From: Bacteriovorax stolpii
Lineage (GTDB): Bacteria; Bdellovibrionota; UBA2428
Direction of reading: 5' to 3'
NCBI GenBank assembly: GCA_945881775.1
Contig: CAMCVE010000003.1
Location: 105,222 to 169,221, forward strand
Length of the DNA: 64,000 nucleotides
Under the pieces are notes generated by a model. It did not search any database and was not told the origin of the DNA. It was given only the letters and a program-made list of their open reading frames with translations. The position numbers were made by a program, and so were the translations under genes. Below are positions 15,929 through 24,939 of this stretch, piece by piece. Position 1 is the first letter of the stretch; every line of letters starts with the position of its first letter.

Positions 15929-17842
15929 ATGATTGGTCAAGGCGAAACCCTCAAACATCTTCAGCCCCGTTTCCCATTTCTTTTCTACGCCATCGCTCTG
16001 GGCTTCGGTCTCATCAGCCTGCGTCTGGTAAAGCTTCAGCTCTTTGATGGAGGTCGCTACCGAGCGTTTTCAGATCGAAATTCTCTACGTAAAGACAAAC
16101 TTCCAGGCCCGCGGGGTCTTGTCTTCGATCGTTTTGGTCGACTTCTCGTCGATAATCGCTTGCAGCTAGACGTGGTCATCACGCCACAGTTTGTTCGTGA
16201 GCCTGAGAAAGTCATCAACTATCTGGCGTCGATGGCTGGAGTGAAGGGCGAGAAGCTCTACAAGCTCTACAAAGACAAAACTCGAGGAGCTCCTCGATTC
16301 CAAGCGATCACCCTGATCCCCAACGCCAGCTGGACTGTGATCGCGCAAATTGAATCCTCCAAAGACGGTCTCTCGGGTGTCGATGTCGAACCCCGCCTCA
16401 TGCGCACCTATTTGCAAAAGGAAATGGGCGCTCAAGTCTTCGGCTATCTCGGCGAGGTCAACAAGCGCGACATTGAGAAGCAAGCCAAACAAGGCGTGAC
16501 CTACGAGTCGGGAGATCTCATCGGCCGTGGCGGCATCGAGAAGCAGTGGGAGCAGTATCTGCGCGGCAACGATGGCGTGAAATTTGTCGTTGTCGACGCA
16601 CACGGACACCGCGTTGCCCAACAACGCGAGAATGACACCAGCGTGGCGGGACTGCTCTACCAGGACGTGGCACCAAGAGCTGGACATAATCTTGTACTCA
16701 CGCTCGATAGCGATCTCCAGAAAGCCGCCTGGGATGCGATGGAAGGAAAAATGGGAGCGACCGTTGCTCTTGATCCCAGGACTGGAGAGGTCCTTGCGAT
16801 GGTTTCGAAACCTAGCTTCGACGCCACTCAACTCAACGTTTCCGACTCCACGATTTGGCAAGGCCTCTTCAAAAACCCTTACGGCCCTCTTCGCAACAAA
16901 GCCATTCAGGATCATTACGCTCCCGGCTCGACTTTCAAGCCGTTCACGATCCTCGCTGCGCTCGAGAACAATATCATCACCCGGGAAACTGTCTTGAGCT
17001 GTCCTGCAACAATCCGTTTCGGAAATCGCTCATGGCACGAACACAATAAAGGGGGCTTCGGTCGTATCGCGGCCGTCGAAGCGCTCATGCGAAGCTCGAA
17101 CGTCTTTTTGTGGCAGCTCGCCATGAAACTCGACGTGAACGCCATCGCCTCGGTTGCAACTGATTTCGGTTTGGGGAGCCGTACGGGAATCGATCTTCCG
17201 GGAGAGGTTCCTGGCCTCATCCCCACACAAGAATGGAAGAAGCGGACCTTCCGGGACGAGTGGTATCAAGGCGAAACTCTCAGCGTCGCGATTGGCCAAG
17301 GTGCCACGGTCGTTACTCCCCTTCAGTTGGCTCTTTCGTATGCGACCATCGCAAACGGAGGCCTGGTCTTTCAGCCCTATATCGTCTCAAAGATCACCGA
17401 TTCCGACGGCGCAATGCTCAAGGAATTCAAACCAAAGCTCATTAAGAAACGTGAATCCGCCGCGAAACATCTTGAGACAATCACTCAAGGACTCCATGAC
17501 GTCGTGAACAAGCCGGGTGGAACAGCTTATTGGTTCGGTCGGCTTGAAGAAGTTGAAATTGCGGGTAAGAGCGGAACTTCTCAAGTCTTCTCCCAGGACG
17601 CACGAGAGCTCTTCATTCCCTGCCAACAAAAAGCTTTCGCGCGCCGGAACAACGCCTGGTTTGTGGCGTTTGCACCTTATGACAACCCCGAGATCGTGGT
17701 GGCGAGTTTCGGCATGCACGAATGTGGAGGAAGTGTGGCAGCGTCTCCCGTCGTCAAAGCTGTCATTAAAAAATTCTGGGAGAAGAAGAAGGCCCGCGAA
17801 AGCCTCCAAGGACCTCAACCCGCGTCGGCACCGATCAGGTAG
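15929..17842 (+). CDS. mrdA: Penicillin-binding protein 2 (peptidoglycan transpeptidase)
   Basis: PBP2 cross-links peptidoglycan during cell elongation together with RodA. It has an N-terminal membrane helix (about 13-32), a dimerisation/pedestal region from about residue 40, and the transpeptidase domain with the active-site SxxK at S334-K337 (GSTFKPF), SSN at 389-391 and KSGTS at 547-551. The 637-residue length is right for PBP2. It terminates the mre operon and overlaps hslO tail to tail by 28 bp. rodA is not adjacent. Confidence 0.95.
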   Translation: MIGQGETLKHLQPRFPFLFYAIALGFGLISLRLVKLQLFDGGRYRAFSDRNSLRKDKLPGPRGLVFDRFGRLLVDNRLQLDVVITPQFVREPEKVINYLASMAGVKGEKLYKLYKDKTRGAPRFQAITLIPNASWTVIAQIESSKDGLSGVDVEPRLMRTYLQKEMGAQVFGYLGEVNKRDIEKQAKQGVTYESGDLIGRGGIEKQWEQYLRGNDGVKFVVVDAHGHRVAQQRENDTSVAGLLYQDVAPRAGHNLVLTLDSDLQKAAWDAMEGKMGATVALDPRTGEVLAMVSKPSFDATQLNVSDSTIWQGLFKNPYGPLRNKAIQDHYAPGSTFKPFTILAALENNIITRETVLSCPATIRFGNRSWHEHNKGGFGRIAAVEALMRSSNVFLWQLAMKLDVNAIASVATDFGLGSRTGIDLPGEVPGLIPTQEWKKRTFRDEWYQGETLSVAIGQGATVVTPLQLALSYATIANGGLVFQPYIVSKITDSDGAMLKEFKPKLIKKRESAAKHLETITQGLHDVVNKPGGTAYWFGRLEEVEIAGKSGTSQVFSQDARELFIPCQQKAFARRNNAWFVAFAPYDNPEIVVASFGMHECGGSVAASPVVKAVIKKFWEKKKARESLQGPQPASAPIR

Positions 17843-18738
17843 CTTCGCCCACAGTACTCGCAGGTCAGATCAATAGGCTTTGTGCTCTCCGCATCGGGAG
17901 CGAGGTCCTTTCGATCTCGCGGCGACAACAAGGCCAAGGCTCGCTTGGCTCGTTCCTCAGAACACGTGCAATAAATCTCCAGAGTCATGGGCCTTTCATA
18001 CTGAGGCTTTGATCCAACCGTGAGCAGGTGAATCATAAAACGAAGAGCCTCTTCAGAGTCCGCGGGGATCGCCCACTCAGAGAGGGGACCCATGACTTTC
18101 ATCCGTTGGTGCCAGAGTTGAAGAAAAGCTTCCTTCTTCTTCTCGTCGTTCTGAGGCAACACGTGAACGAGATAGCCGGCTGCTTGCGTGACCTTGAAAG
18201 GTCGCTCTTCTCCTCGCGCTTCAGCTTCAAGATCACGTTCAATTTTCACGTTAAGTCGCATGCCACAGCTGCGCTGCTCGGAATCCTGAAGATATGAGAC
18301 AAGATCTTCCGCAACCGATCCGCGCGCTTCGACCAAACCCGTGGTCGTCACACCGCCCGGCTTCGATCGACGAACCTGCAAAAGTCCTTCCCCGAGCCCT
18401 TCGCTAAAATCAAAAATCTCAGCTTGTGGCTCTTGGATCGTGCCTCGCAAACGACCCGTCCCTAGCGAATCAGCGTAGAGGTTTCCAAAGGAACCTGGAG
18501 TATGCCATTGGAGTTCGATCTTTTCGTCGTCGGTGGCGTCGCTCATGGCCTGCAACAAAGTCACACCCAAGAGGGCTTGTCCCAGATGCCTGAGCGAAGC
18601 GGGGAACGCCTTCAAACGACGACCCAGCTCTGAAACCAATTCGCGCGCTTCTACGGCCACGATAACCGCAGAATGGTCCTCGGAGAGGGCCTTGACCGAG
18701 GCCCCCAAACGGCGGCCCTGTATGTCGAGCGTTTCCAC
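17815..18738 (-). CDS. hslO: Redox-regulated chaperone Hsp33
   Basis: Hsp33 is a cytosolic holdase switched on by disulfide formation in its zinc centre. The 307-residue product has the core elements GQALLGVTLL and GGVTTTGLVEARGSVAEDL, and the C-terminal redox switch CTC followed after 33 residues by CEYC, the four Zn-binding Cys of the family. It lies 19 bp downstream of trxA on the same strand, so a thiol reductase and a thiol-regulated chaperone are probably co-expressed. The 3' end overlaps mrdA by 28 bp. Confidence 0.93.
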   Translation of the reverse strand: METLDIQGRRLGASVKALSEDHSAVIVAVEARELVSELGRRLKAFPASLRHLGQALLGVTLLQAMSDATDDEKIELQWHTPGSFGNLYADSLGTGRLRGTIQEPQAEIFDFSEGLGEGLLQVRRSKPGGVTTTGLVEARGSVAEDLVSYLQDSEQRSCGMRLNVKIERDLEAEARGEERPFKVTQAAGYLVHVLPQNDEKKKEAFLQLWHQRMKVMGPLSEWAIPADSEEALRFMIHLLTVGSKPQYERPMTLEIYCTCSEERAKRALALLSPRDRKDLAPDAESTKPIDLTCEYCGRSYLIGADAG

Positions 18739-18756
18739 GCTGGAGCTCCCAAATTC

Positions 18757-19077
18757 TTAGAGGGCTTTAGCGAGGAGTTCTTCGATCACTTCGCGGGGTT
18801 GATTTCCAACCACCTGATCGAGCATCTTGCCATTCTTGAAAAGGATGAGAGTCGGGATTCCGCGAATACCAAAACGAGCAGGCACCTCGCGGTTTGAATC
18901 GACGTCCATCTTGGCGAACTTAATTTTCCCCGTGTAAGAGGCCGACATTTCTTCGAGTTTGGGACTCAGCGCCTTGCAGGGTCCACACCAAGTGGCCCAG
19001 AAATCAACCAGTACAGGCTGAGAGGATTGTAGAACTTCAGTTTCGAAGGTGGTATCACTGATTTCGGTTAACGCCAT
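18757..19077 (-). CDS. trxA: Thioredoxin
   Basis: A 106-residue thioredoxin that reduces cytosolic disulfides. It has the active site WATWCGPCK (C31, C34), buried Asp in VLVDFWA and the cis-Pro loop GIRGIPTLILFKNG. ATG 19077 is preceded by GGAAG and gives the standard length; an upstream in-frame start would enter the divergent gene. Only 25 bp separate it from the HemX-like gene on the other strand, so its promoter must overlap that gene. Confidence 0.96.
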   Translation of the reverse strand: MALTEISDTTFETEVLQSSQPVLVDFWATWCGPCKALSPKLEEMSASYTGKIKFAKMDVDSNREVPARFGIRGIPTLILFKNGKMLDQVVGNQPREVIEELLAKAL

Positions 19078-19102
19078 ACTTCCGACAGGTATAAAACGAA
19101 TT

Positions 19103-19966
19103 ATGAATCGCGACAAGCCAAGTCCAGGTCATGAGCAAAGGCCACCGGAGTTCTCTGCTCCCGCTAACGCGGGGCAGGGTTCGCGTGGATTCCGCGCCAT
19201 CTTGCTCGCGCTTCTGATCCCATTCGTTCTCGACATTTGGGACGGGGGTATCCTGCTCACGAGTGTCCTTGGAGCTGCCCTCTGGGGACTGCTTATCACG
19301 CTCAGTATTGCCGTTCCTCGCACGCAGGACCCCAAACTTCGCAAGATCTTTGTTCGCGCCCACGCATTTGCGTGGGGCCTCTGGCTCGCTGCCTGGTGTG
19401 TGAGCATGGTCGTTCACTACGGAAGCTTCAACCCTGACGCCATCCTGCTTTCGCCTCTATCTCGCACGTGGCTCATCCGGATCCATGCGTTCTTGCTCGC
19501 AGGTGCCTCGGGCCTAGTTCTCCTTTTTGGTAGCAGCTCCCTGGCAGGCATCGTGCAAATGAATCGCCTCCGAAGCTCCTCCTGGAAACGTCGTTCTAGC
19601 AGCACATGGCAACTTCCATCGCTCGAGAGTTTGGCTCGGGTGTCTTCGTCTTCGGTCTTTTGGGCCTTTACCGCCTGGGGCGTGGGTCTCGCTCTTGCCA
19701 CACTCACTCTCATCGTTTCTCTGGAGTCGCATTCGCAGCTGCGAGGTCTGATGAGCTTGGCCGCTGACCCGCAAATCCTGCTCACTGGATTTCTGTGGTT
19801 GCTCCTGGGAGTGGCGTTTGCGATTCAAAACCGCAATCGCATGGCCTCCCAGCAACGGGCCTACTGGCTGGCCTCGATCGCGGGACTTTTCTGGTGCTTC
19901 CTTGCACTGCAGGCCTGGCTCCGCGCCTCGAGTTTTCACGAGCCTCTCAGGTGGTTCCTCAAATGA
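19103..19966 (+). CDS. HemX/CcsA-like cytochrome c assembly membrane protein
   Basis: A 287-residue protein with about eight hydrophobic segments. The stretch LPSLESLARVSSSSVFWAF is the conserved loop of the HemX/CcsA family (LPSLE..), and a gene of this family next to hemA is a familiar arrangement. The tryptophan-rich WGxxxxWD haem-binding motif of true CcsA/CcmC haem handlers is not visible where expected, so HemX-like (modulator of GluTR) is favoured over a synthetase. The stop overlaps the hemA ATG by 4 nt, indicating coupling. Start at ATG 19103 gives a normal cytosolic N-terminus. Confidence 0.72.
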   Translation: MNRDKPSPGHEQRPPEFSAPANAGQGSRGFRAILLALLIPFVLDIWDGGILLTSVLGAALWGLLITLSIAVPRTQDPKLRKIFVRAHAFAWGLWLAAWCVSMVVHYGSFNPDAILLSPLSRTWLIRIHAFLLAGASGLVLLFGSSSLAGIVQMNRLRSSSWKRRSSSTWQLPSLESLARVSSSSVFWAFTAWGVGLALATLTLIVSLESHSQLRGLMSLAADPQILLTGFLWLLLGVAFAIQNRNRMASQQRAYWLASIAGLFWCFLALQAWLRASSFHEPLRWFLK

Positions 19967-21321
19967 ACCGCGAGATAGATTCTCTGGTCTGTCTCTCCTT
20001 GAGCAGCAAGAGCAACTTTGCCGCCTCAGAACGAGAACAAGCTAGCGTCCCCGCAGATCCGAAGCTTCGGAACTCAATTTTTCGTAGCTGGCTAGCAGAA
20101 TTTCGAGCGCGTTCGGGTGACGACGTCTCCTTGGTCTATCTTGCCACCTGTCACCGCATTGAGTTCTACACCTACGGCATCGCCACCGAAGAACTCCTCG
20201 CAAGATGGACCGAGCTTTGTGGGCAAAGCGTCCTCAAGGCCGATCAAATGAGTGGGCTAGATGCCTACGAGCATCTTCTGAGGGTCACCTCGAGTCTTGC
20301 CAGCGAAGTCCTCGGCGAAACTCAGATCACAGGCCAAATCCGCAAAGCCTTCGAAGAAGCCAAATCCCAGGGCTGGCTCAAGGGCCCTCTTCAGCGAGTG
20401 TTCGACGAAGCGCTTCGTGTGACAAAGCGAGTTCGCGCTGAAACAAAAATCGGTACAGGCACCGTGAGCGTCGCTCACGTGGCCATTGACGGTGTGCTCG
20501 ACGTCTTCGAAGGCCTCGCTGGTAAACCTGTGCTCGTGGTTGGAGCCGGAAGTATGGCCGATCAGGCAATCCAACGTCTCATGAAAGTTGGGGCAGGGAG
20601 TCTGACTTGGGTCAACAGGACTCGTGAAAGACTGCTCAACAATCCCCTTTCTTCCTACTGCCAAGTTGTGGACTTCCAAGAGCTTCCAAGGCTTGCTTGG
20701 GAACATGCCGTCATCGTCCTTGCCACTTCTTCTGAATCTCCGATACTCCTCCTCGACGAGGTCCGGAATGCCAAAAAGCGCCGCGAAGCCCCTTGGAACG
20801 GCCCGCGTATTGTCCTAGATCTCGGGTTGCCCCGAAATGCCGACGAGCGCCTGCACGGGTTCGAGGATTTTTGGGTCCGAAACGTCGATGAATTCCGGGA
20901 TATTGTGGACTCAGGAAGCCGCCAGCGCCGCGAAGCACTCAAGGTGGCTGAAAACATTATCGAAACAGAGCGCGCTGCTTTTGCAAGGATCTGGAATCAC
21001 TGGGAACAGGGAATTCTTATCGGAGAACTCTTCAAGTCGACGAATCTCATCATTGAAGAAGAGCTATCGCAGTTAAGTCTGGAAGATCGTCCCAAAATCG
21101 AGTATATGGTTCGGAACGTTTATGCCAAGCTGATGCACCAGCTTCTTTCGCATCTACGGTCTCTCGATGAGACCGAATCGAAACAAGCTTTGGAGACTCT
21201 GAACTTGGCGTGGGGGCAATCGGAAACTTCATGGCTAAGGCAAGTTCAAGAGCTGGATCAAAAAACTCAAAATCTTCCTCTAAATCCGCTTCTCAGACGG
21301 CTGAAGGGAAATCAGCTTTAA
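19963..21321 (+). CDS. hemA: Glutamyl-tRNA reductase
   Basis: GluTR reduces glutamyl-tRNA to glutamate-1-semialdehyde, committing carbon to haem in the C5 pathway. The nucleophile is C63 in LATCHRIEFY (usual context STCNR.E.Y, with His here in place of Asn). LASEVLGETQITGQIRKAF, the NADPH motif VLVVGAGSMADQAI and a C-terminal dimerisation helix follow. The product is 452 residues. ATG 19963 is chosen because it overlaps the upstream stop and gives the family N-terminus. The 3' end overlaps the hemC-like gene by about 90 bp. Confidence 0.93.
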   Translation: MNREIDSLVCLSLSSKSNFAASEREQASVPADPKLRNSIFRSWLAEFRARSGDDVSLVYLATCHRIEFYTYGIATEELLARWTELCGQSVLKADQMSGLDAYEHLLRVTSSLASEVLGETQITGQIRKAFEEAKSQGWLKGPLQRVFDEALRVTKRVRAETKIGTGTVSVAHVAIDGVLDVFEGLAGKPVLVVGAGSMADQAIQRLMKVGAGSLTWVNRTRERLLNNPLSSYCQVVDFQELPRLAWEHAVIVLATSSESPILLLDEVRNAKKRREAPWNGPRIVLDLGLPRNADERLHGFEDFWVRNVDEFRDIVDSGSRQRREALKVAENIIETERAAFARIWNHWEQGILIGELFKSTNLIIEEELSQLSLEDRPKIEYMVRNVYAKLMHQLLSHLRSLDETESKQALETLNLAWGQSETSWLRQVQELDQKTQNLPLNPLLRRLKGNQL

Positions 21322-22532
21322 AGAAGGCACTTGGGGGCATGGCTCACGCCAAATCTGCGCCCGAGAGCACTAAAAAGACGGCTAAGGCTAAGGCTAAGGC
21401 CGCCCCGCCGAAGCCAACAAAACCTGCACCAAGCCCCAAGAGCAGCGCCAAGGCGACTCCCGCTCCCAGCACCGCCATGAAGGCAAGCCCAGCACCCGTT
21501 GCGCCACCAAAGCCCAAGGGCGCTCCTACAGGCAGCGGTACGGGTCTGGAGTTCATCGGCCGCTTCCCAATGCGCAAAGCTGGCGACGGCAAAAAACTCG
21601 ATAACAAGAAATCGAGCACGGGTCCGGTCTTTGACCCGGGCACGTACTCGGTCACCACTTTCCAAACACCTCTCTGCGAAACCTATGTCGATGAGTTCAA
21701 GAGTATTTACCTCAGCCGGCACGCTCAGGACGATGTGAGCTTCAAGCTTGAGAAATTTCCTCAGCTGGGTGCCGACCCAACTCCCGTGACACAACAGATT
21801 CTTGCCAAGATCCTCAACAAGGAATTGGACATGCTTCTGCTGAACATCAAGGACATCCCGCTGGACTTGCCCAAGGGACTTACGATCGGAGCCGCCTTCA
21901 AACGCGAAGATCCTCGTGACGTGCTTGTCACCCGCGCCACTTACGGCGCCATCCAAGAGCTCCCCTACCAGGCTAAGATTGCAGCGAATTCCAAACGCCG
22001 TGTGATGCAGATCCGCGCTTTGAGACCCGATCTCCAGGTCGTGCCCTCACTTGGCAATATTCACCTCAGGCTCGATTTGGTGGAGAAGGGAGACGTCGAC
22101 GCCCTCCTTCTGTCTTGGTCGAGCTTGCGCCGTCTCAATCTCTCTCCTCGATACTACGTCTCTCTTCAGGCCGACTTGATGGTCCCCGCGCCCTGCCAGG
22201 GCTCAGTCGGAGTGATCTGCCGCGATGACGATGAATCGCTTCTTTCGAAACTTCGTTACGTCGAAGATTCGGAAGCTTCTTGGTCGAGCCGCTGTGAACG
22301 TGCGTTTCTCGCGAAGATGGGTGGCCGTCCCGGTGCCCCCATCGGTGCGCTCGCTCACCGCAAAGGCACTCAAGATCCGTGGATCCTCGACATCGCCGTC
22401 GGAGATCCCACTTCGGGTGAAGTGCTTAAGCACCGCGAAATCGGCACAAGCCGCTGCAAGCCTGAGTCTCTCGCCGACAAAGCTTTTTCGGGAGTTCTCG
22501 GCAAAGGTGCCCGTCGCTTCATGTACCTCTAA
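21231..22532 (+). CDS. Degenerate porphobilinogen deaminase (HemC-like) with basic low-complexity N-terminus
   Basis: Residues ~138-433 of this 433-residue protein follow the HemC fold along the length: IGAAFKREDPRDVLVTR, NSKRRVMQIRALRPDLQVV, DVDALLLSWSSLRRLNL and VPAPCQGSVGVICR. Key residues are lost. GGC, which holds the dipyrromethane cofactor through Cys, is GGRP near residues 364-367; no Cys is at the site. The substrate Arg of ATRxS is Phe144 and one of the RGN..TR Arg is Leu; Asp208 in KDIP is kept. Residues 1-~105 are Lys/Ala/Ser/Pro-rich and probably disordered. An ATG at 21339 is an alternative start. Probably not a normal deaminase; hemCD in the window is complete. Confidence 0.8.
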   Translation: MAKASSRAGSKNSKSSSKSASQTAEGKSALKKALGGMAHAKSAPESTKKTAKAKAKAAPPKPTKPAPSPKSSAKATPAPSTAMKASPAPVAPPKPKGAPTGSGTGLEFIGRFPMRKAGDGKKLDNKKSSTGPVFDPGTYSVTTFQTPLCETYVDEFKSIYLSRHAQDDVSFKLEKFPQLGADPTPVTQQILAKILNKELDMLLLNIKDIPLDLPKGLTIGAAFKREDPRDVLVTRATYGAIQELPYQAKIAANSKRRVMQIRALRPDLQVVPSLGNIHLRLDLVEKGDVDALLLSWSSLRRLNLSPRYYVSLQADLMVPAPCQGSVGVICRDDDESLLSKLRYVEDSEASWSSRCERAFLAKMGGRPGAPIGALAHRKGTQDPWILDIAVGDPTSGEVLKHREIGTSRCKPESLADKAFSGVLGKGARRFMYL

Positions 22533-22577
22533 GATCTTGCGCGGCCTTGTGGTCTCGCAAGATCCTGATTTTTGTTT
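22533..22577 (+). terminator. Terminator after the hemC-like gene
   Basis: Perfect 9-bp arms GATCTTGCG and CGCAAGATC, extended inward by GGCC/GGTC around a TTGT loop, are followed by CTGATTTTTGTTTG. The stem overlaps the first base after the stop codon and separates the two convergent haem gene sets. Confidence 0.8.
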
Positions 22578-22600
22578 GAAACTCAAGGCTCACCGAATCT

Positions 22601-23653
22601 CTAGGTGAGAGACAGGGGCTCGAGCAAGCGAGGATACATCTGTGAAAACTCCTGAACCCAGAAATCTTCGGAGTTCGGACAAGGAACCAGGTGAAGTTCG
22701 TCTCCGCCCGCTTCGCGGAATGACTCCGCTTCGCGAACCTGAATTTCTTCAAGCGTCTCGAGGCAGTCGGTCACAAAACTTGGGCACAACACAAACACCT
22801 TCTTGTAGCCACGCGCTGCGAGATCTTTGAGGACAAAATCCGTATAAGGACGAATCCAAGGCGTGCGCCCTAGACGAGACTGAAACGCAACGCTGTACTG
22901 CGCCTGACGGAGTCCCAGATCCTTGGCCAGCAAACGAGCTGTGGCGAAGCTCTGAGCACGGTAGCAATCGCGATTGCTCTCCGTGAGTTCATCGCAGCAA
23001 CTGCCTCTGGGAGTGAGGCACGACCCTGGCTGATAACTTCCGAGTTTCGAGATATGTCGTTCAGGAATTCCATGGAAACTCATGAGCACATAGGTTTTGT
23101 CGTCGAGCTTTTCAGGCAACACCTTGCGCGCACGATCCGCAAACGAGCGAATAAATTCAGGTTCAGAATGGAAGGGTTTCATCCACTCGACAGTTCCGGT
23201 GTAGGCGAGTTTTTTAAGGACTCGCTTGCACTCTTCCAACACAGTTTCATTCGAGGCGAGCGCATACTGAGGATACATGGCGCAAATCGTGATTCGCTCG
23301 GGGTTCTTCTTGACCACTTCATTAAGAACGGACGCGATTGAGGGTTGGGCGTAGCGCATGGCCATCGAGACCTCGACGTCTGGACCCACGCGCGACTTCA
23401 GCTTCTCGACAAAGTCTTGGGTTTGATAAATCAGAGGCGAGCCACGTTCGGGATGCCAGATCGAAGCGTAGGCGTGGCCAGACTTCTGAGGGCGGGTCCA
23501 TGAGATGACTCCATACACAAGCGAAGCTCGGGCGATCCAAGGTAGATCGATCACGTAGGGATCCATCAAAAACTGTTGAAGGTAAGGACGAACGTGCTTA
23601 GGGGCAGGACTCTTAGGGGAACCCAAGTTGCAAATCACCAGACTCTCAGCCAT
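22601..23653 (-). CDS. hemH: Ferrochelatase
   Basis: Ferrochelatase inserts Fe2+ into protoporphyrin IX to give protohaem. The 350-residue protein has the active-site His194 in MSFHGIPERH, PYLQQFLMDPYVIDLP near the N-terminus, YPQYALASNETVLEE, and the C-terminal CPSFVTDCLETLEEI. The Cys cluster GSCCDELT lies where CRAQCFATA-type segments usually are (here RDCYRAQSFATARLL). ATG 23653 is preferred to the GTG immediately before it. It overlaps the protoporphyrinogen oxidase gene by 8 bp and is the last gene of the - strand haem operon. Confidence 0.95.
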   Translation of the reverse strand: MAESLVICNLGSPKSPAPKHVRPYLQQFLMDPYVIDLPWIARASLVYGVISWTRPQKSGHAYASIWHPERGSPLIYQTQDFVEKLKSRVGPDVEVSMAMRYAQPSIASVLNEVVKKNPERITICAMYPQYALASNETVLEECKRVLKKLAYTGTVEWMKPFHSEPEFIRSFADRARKVLPEKLDDKTYVLMSFHGIPERHISKLGSYQPGSCLTPRGSCCDELTESNRDCYRAQSFATARLLAKDLGLRQAQYSVAFQSRLGRTPWIRPYTDFVLKDLAARGYKKVFVLCPSFVTDCLETLEEIQVREAESFREAGGDELHLVPCPNSEDFWVQEFSQMYPRLLEPLSLT

Positions 23654-24932
23654 CACTCAATCTCTCCCTTACCAAGCGTCGTGCCTCGGCAAATATTCGA
23701 CTCAGGCCTAAGTGGCCTGTGTAATTTCCAAAAACAACAACACCTTCGCGACGCCCAATTCCATCGAGATCTGCGCGCGCTAGGAATTCTTCCAAGGCTA
23801 CCGTGTAATGTGGAATTCCTCGCTCCCAAAAATAGCATTCGAAGGCCTCGGGCGCGAGACCTTTGGCTCCAATTCGACGGCGTTCTTCTAGGACATGTGT
23901 CCTCAGGGCCTCGCGATTGCCCCAAATTCCGCGCGAACGTAGGGAGTCAGCCCCATAGATCCAGGTTTCAGAGACTCGATCGCTACGACGATTGTAGATA
24001 TGATGATTTCGTAGGACACCCAAAGCCTCAATGTCTTCTCCGCGCGGGAAAAGGGCTCCAAACCCCCGAGGCATCCCGCGTTCCCCGTCATCAAGTGACC
24101 AAATTGAGGTCGAGGTTGCGATAGGTCGCATTTCAACTGACAACAAACCCTGTGCGAGCTCGGGATGTCCTTGCGAAAGAATTTCGGCAGCGGCCAATGC
24201 AGGCACCGCCAAAAACACGAGAGACTTCCTCCTGCGGGCCTCACTCAAATCATCAGCCGAGAATTGAGTTTCCATTCGAAACGTACAGAGCCCGCTCGAT
24301 TCAAGGTAAGCACGAAGATCACGTGTCAGCGCTCCCATGCCATCCGCGTGGGTATGACTCCCTGAGCGTTTGTCTCGAGCTTCGGATTCGGTTAACTTGT
24401 GCACACTCCGCTTCCGTTTTTGAAAAAATCTCCCGAGAATCAGTGTGGCGCTCATGCGCGATGGGTCTCCTGCGTAGATACCCTGGAGAGCTGTTTCCAA
24501 AAGTAGCACTCGACCAGCGGGACCGAGCATGCGCTCCCCCCAAGCGGATATCGTCTCCCCGGCGAAAGGGCGTCGTCGTCTCCAACCCCGACACAAGTGC
24601 CACAGCAAACCGAGAGTTTCTAAAACTGACAGCGGCCAGCGACGAAAGCGCCCGCGGCGAAAAATATAGCGCTTGCGACTTTCCGGCTTTGTGGAAATGA
24701 AGCGAAGTCCGAGATCGCGCTCAAGCTCCGCAAAATCCGCAGACCAGAGGAAACCATTAGCGGCCGATTCAACGAGATGACCACCTGGGAGCCGCATTGA
24801 ATCGAGAAGTCCCCCTACGCGATTTTGAGATTCATAGACCGTGACTTTCGCCCCATATTTCGTGGCCCAATAGGCAAGGCTGAGGCCAGAAAAGCCAGCT
24901 CCAACCACCACACATCTACGAGGCTCCAACAT
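23646..24932 (-). CDS. hemG: Protoporphyrinogen oxidase (HemY-type flavoprotein)
   Basis: An FAD enzyme of the HemY/PPOX amine-oxidase superfamily that oxidises protoporphyrinogen IX (or coproporphyrinogen III) ahead of ferrochelatase. The dinucleotide fold VVVGAGFSGLSLAYWATKYG is followed by VYESQNRVGGLLDS, and the C-terminus has the FAD motif VVVFGNYTGHLGLSRIF. The 428-residue length fits. ATG 24932 (GAGG upstream, 7 nt after the hemE stop) is chosen over a longer frame to 25043 that would run inside hemE. Position between hemE and hemH supports the role; the exact substrate is not decidable from sequence. Confidence 0.88.
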   Translation of the reverse strand: MLEPRRCVVVGAGFSGLSLAYWATKYGAKVTVYESQNRVGGLLDSMRLPGGHLVESAANGFLWSADFAELERDLGLRFISTKPESRKRYIFRRGRFRRWPLSVLETLGLLWHLCRGWRRRRPFAGETISAWGERMLGPAGRVLLLETALQGIYAGDPSRMSATLILGRFFQKRKRSVHKLTESEARDKRSGSHTHADGMGALTRDLRAYLESSGLCTFRMETQFSADDLSEARRRKSLVFLAVPALAAAEILSQGHPELAQGLLSVEMRPIATSTSIWSLDDGERGMPRGFGALFPRGEDIEALGVLRNHHIYNRRSDRVSETWIYGADSLRSRGIWGNREALRTHVLEERRRIGAKGLAPEAFECYFWERGIPHYTVALEEFLARADLDGIGRREGVVVFGNYTGHLGLSRIFAEARRLVRERLSDG

Positions 24933-24939
24933 TTGGACC

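Noticed and set aside
16166..16915. 249-codon minus-strand frame
   Set aside because: Antisense to mrdA, which has SxxK, SSN and KSG motifs.
19049..19102. Longer start for the HemX-like gene overlapping trxA
   Set aside because: The extension would overlap the trxA start and adds a non-conserved hydrophobic stretch; ATG 19103 gives a better N-terminus.
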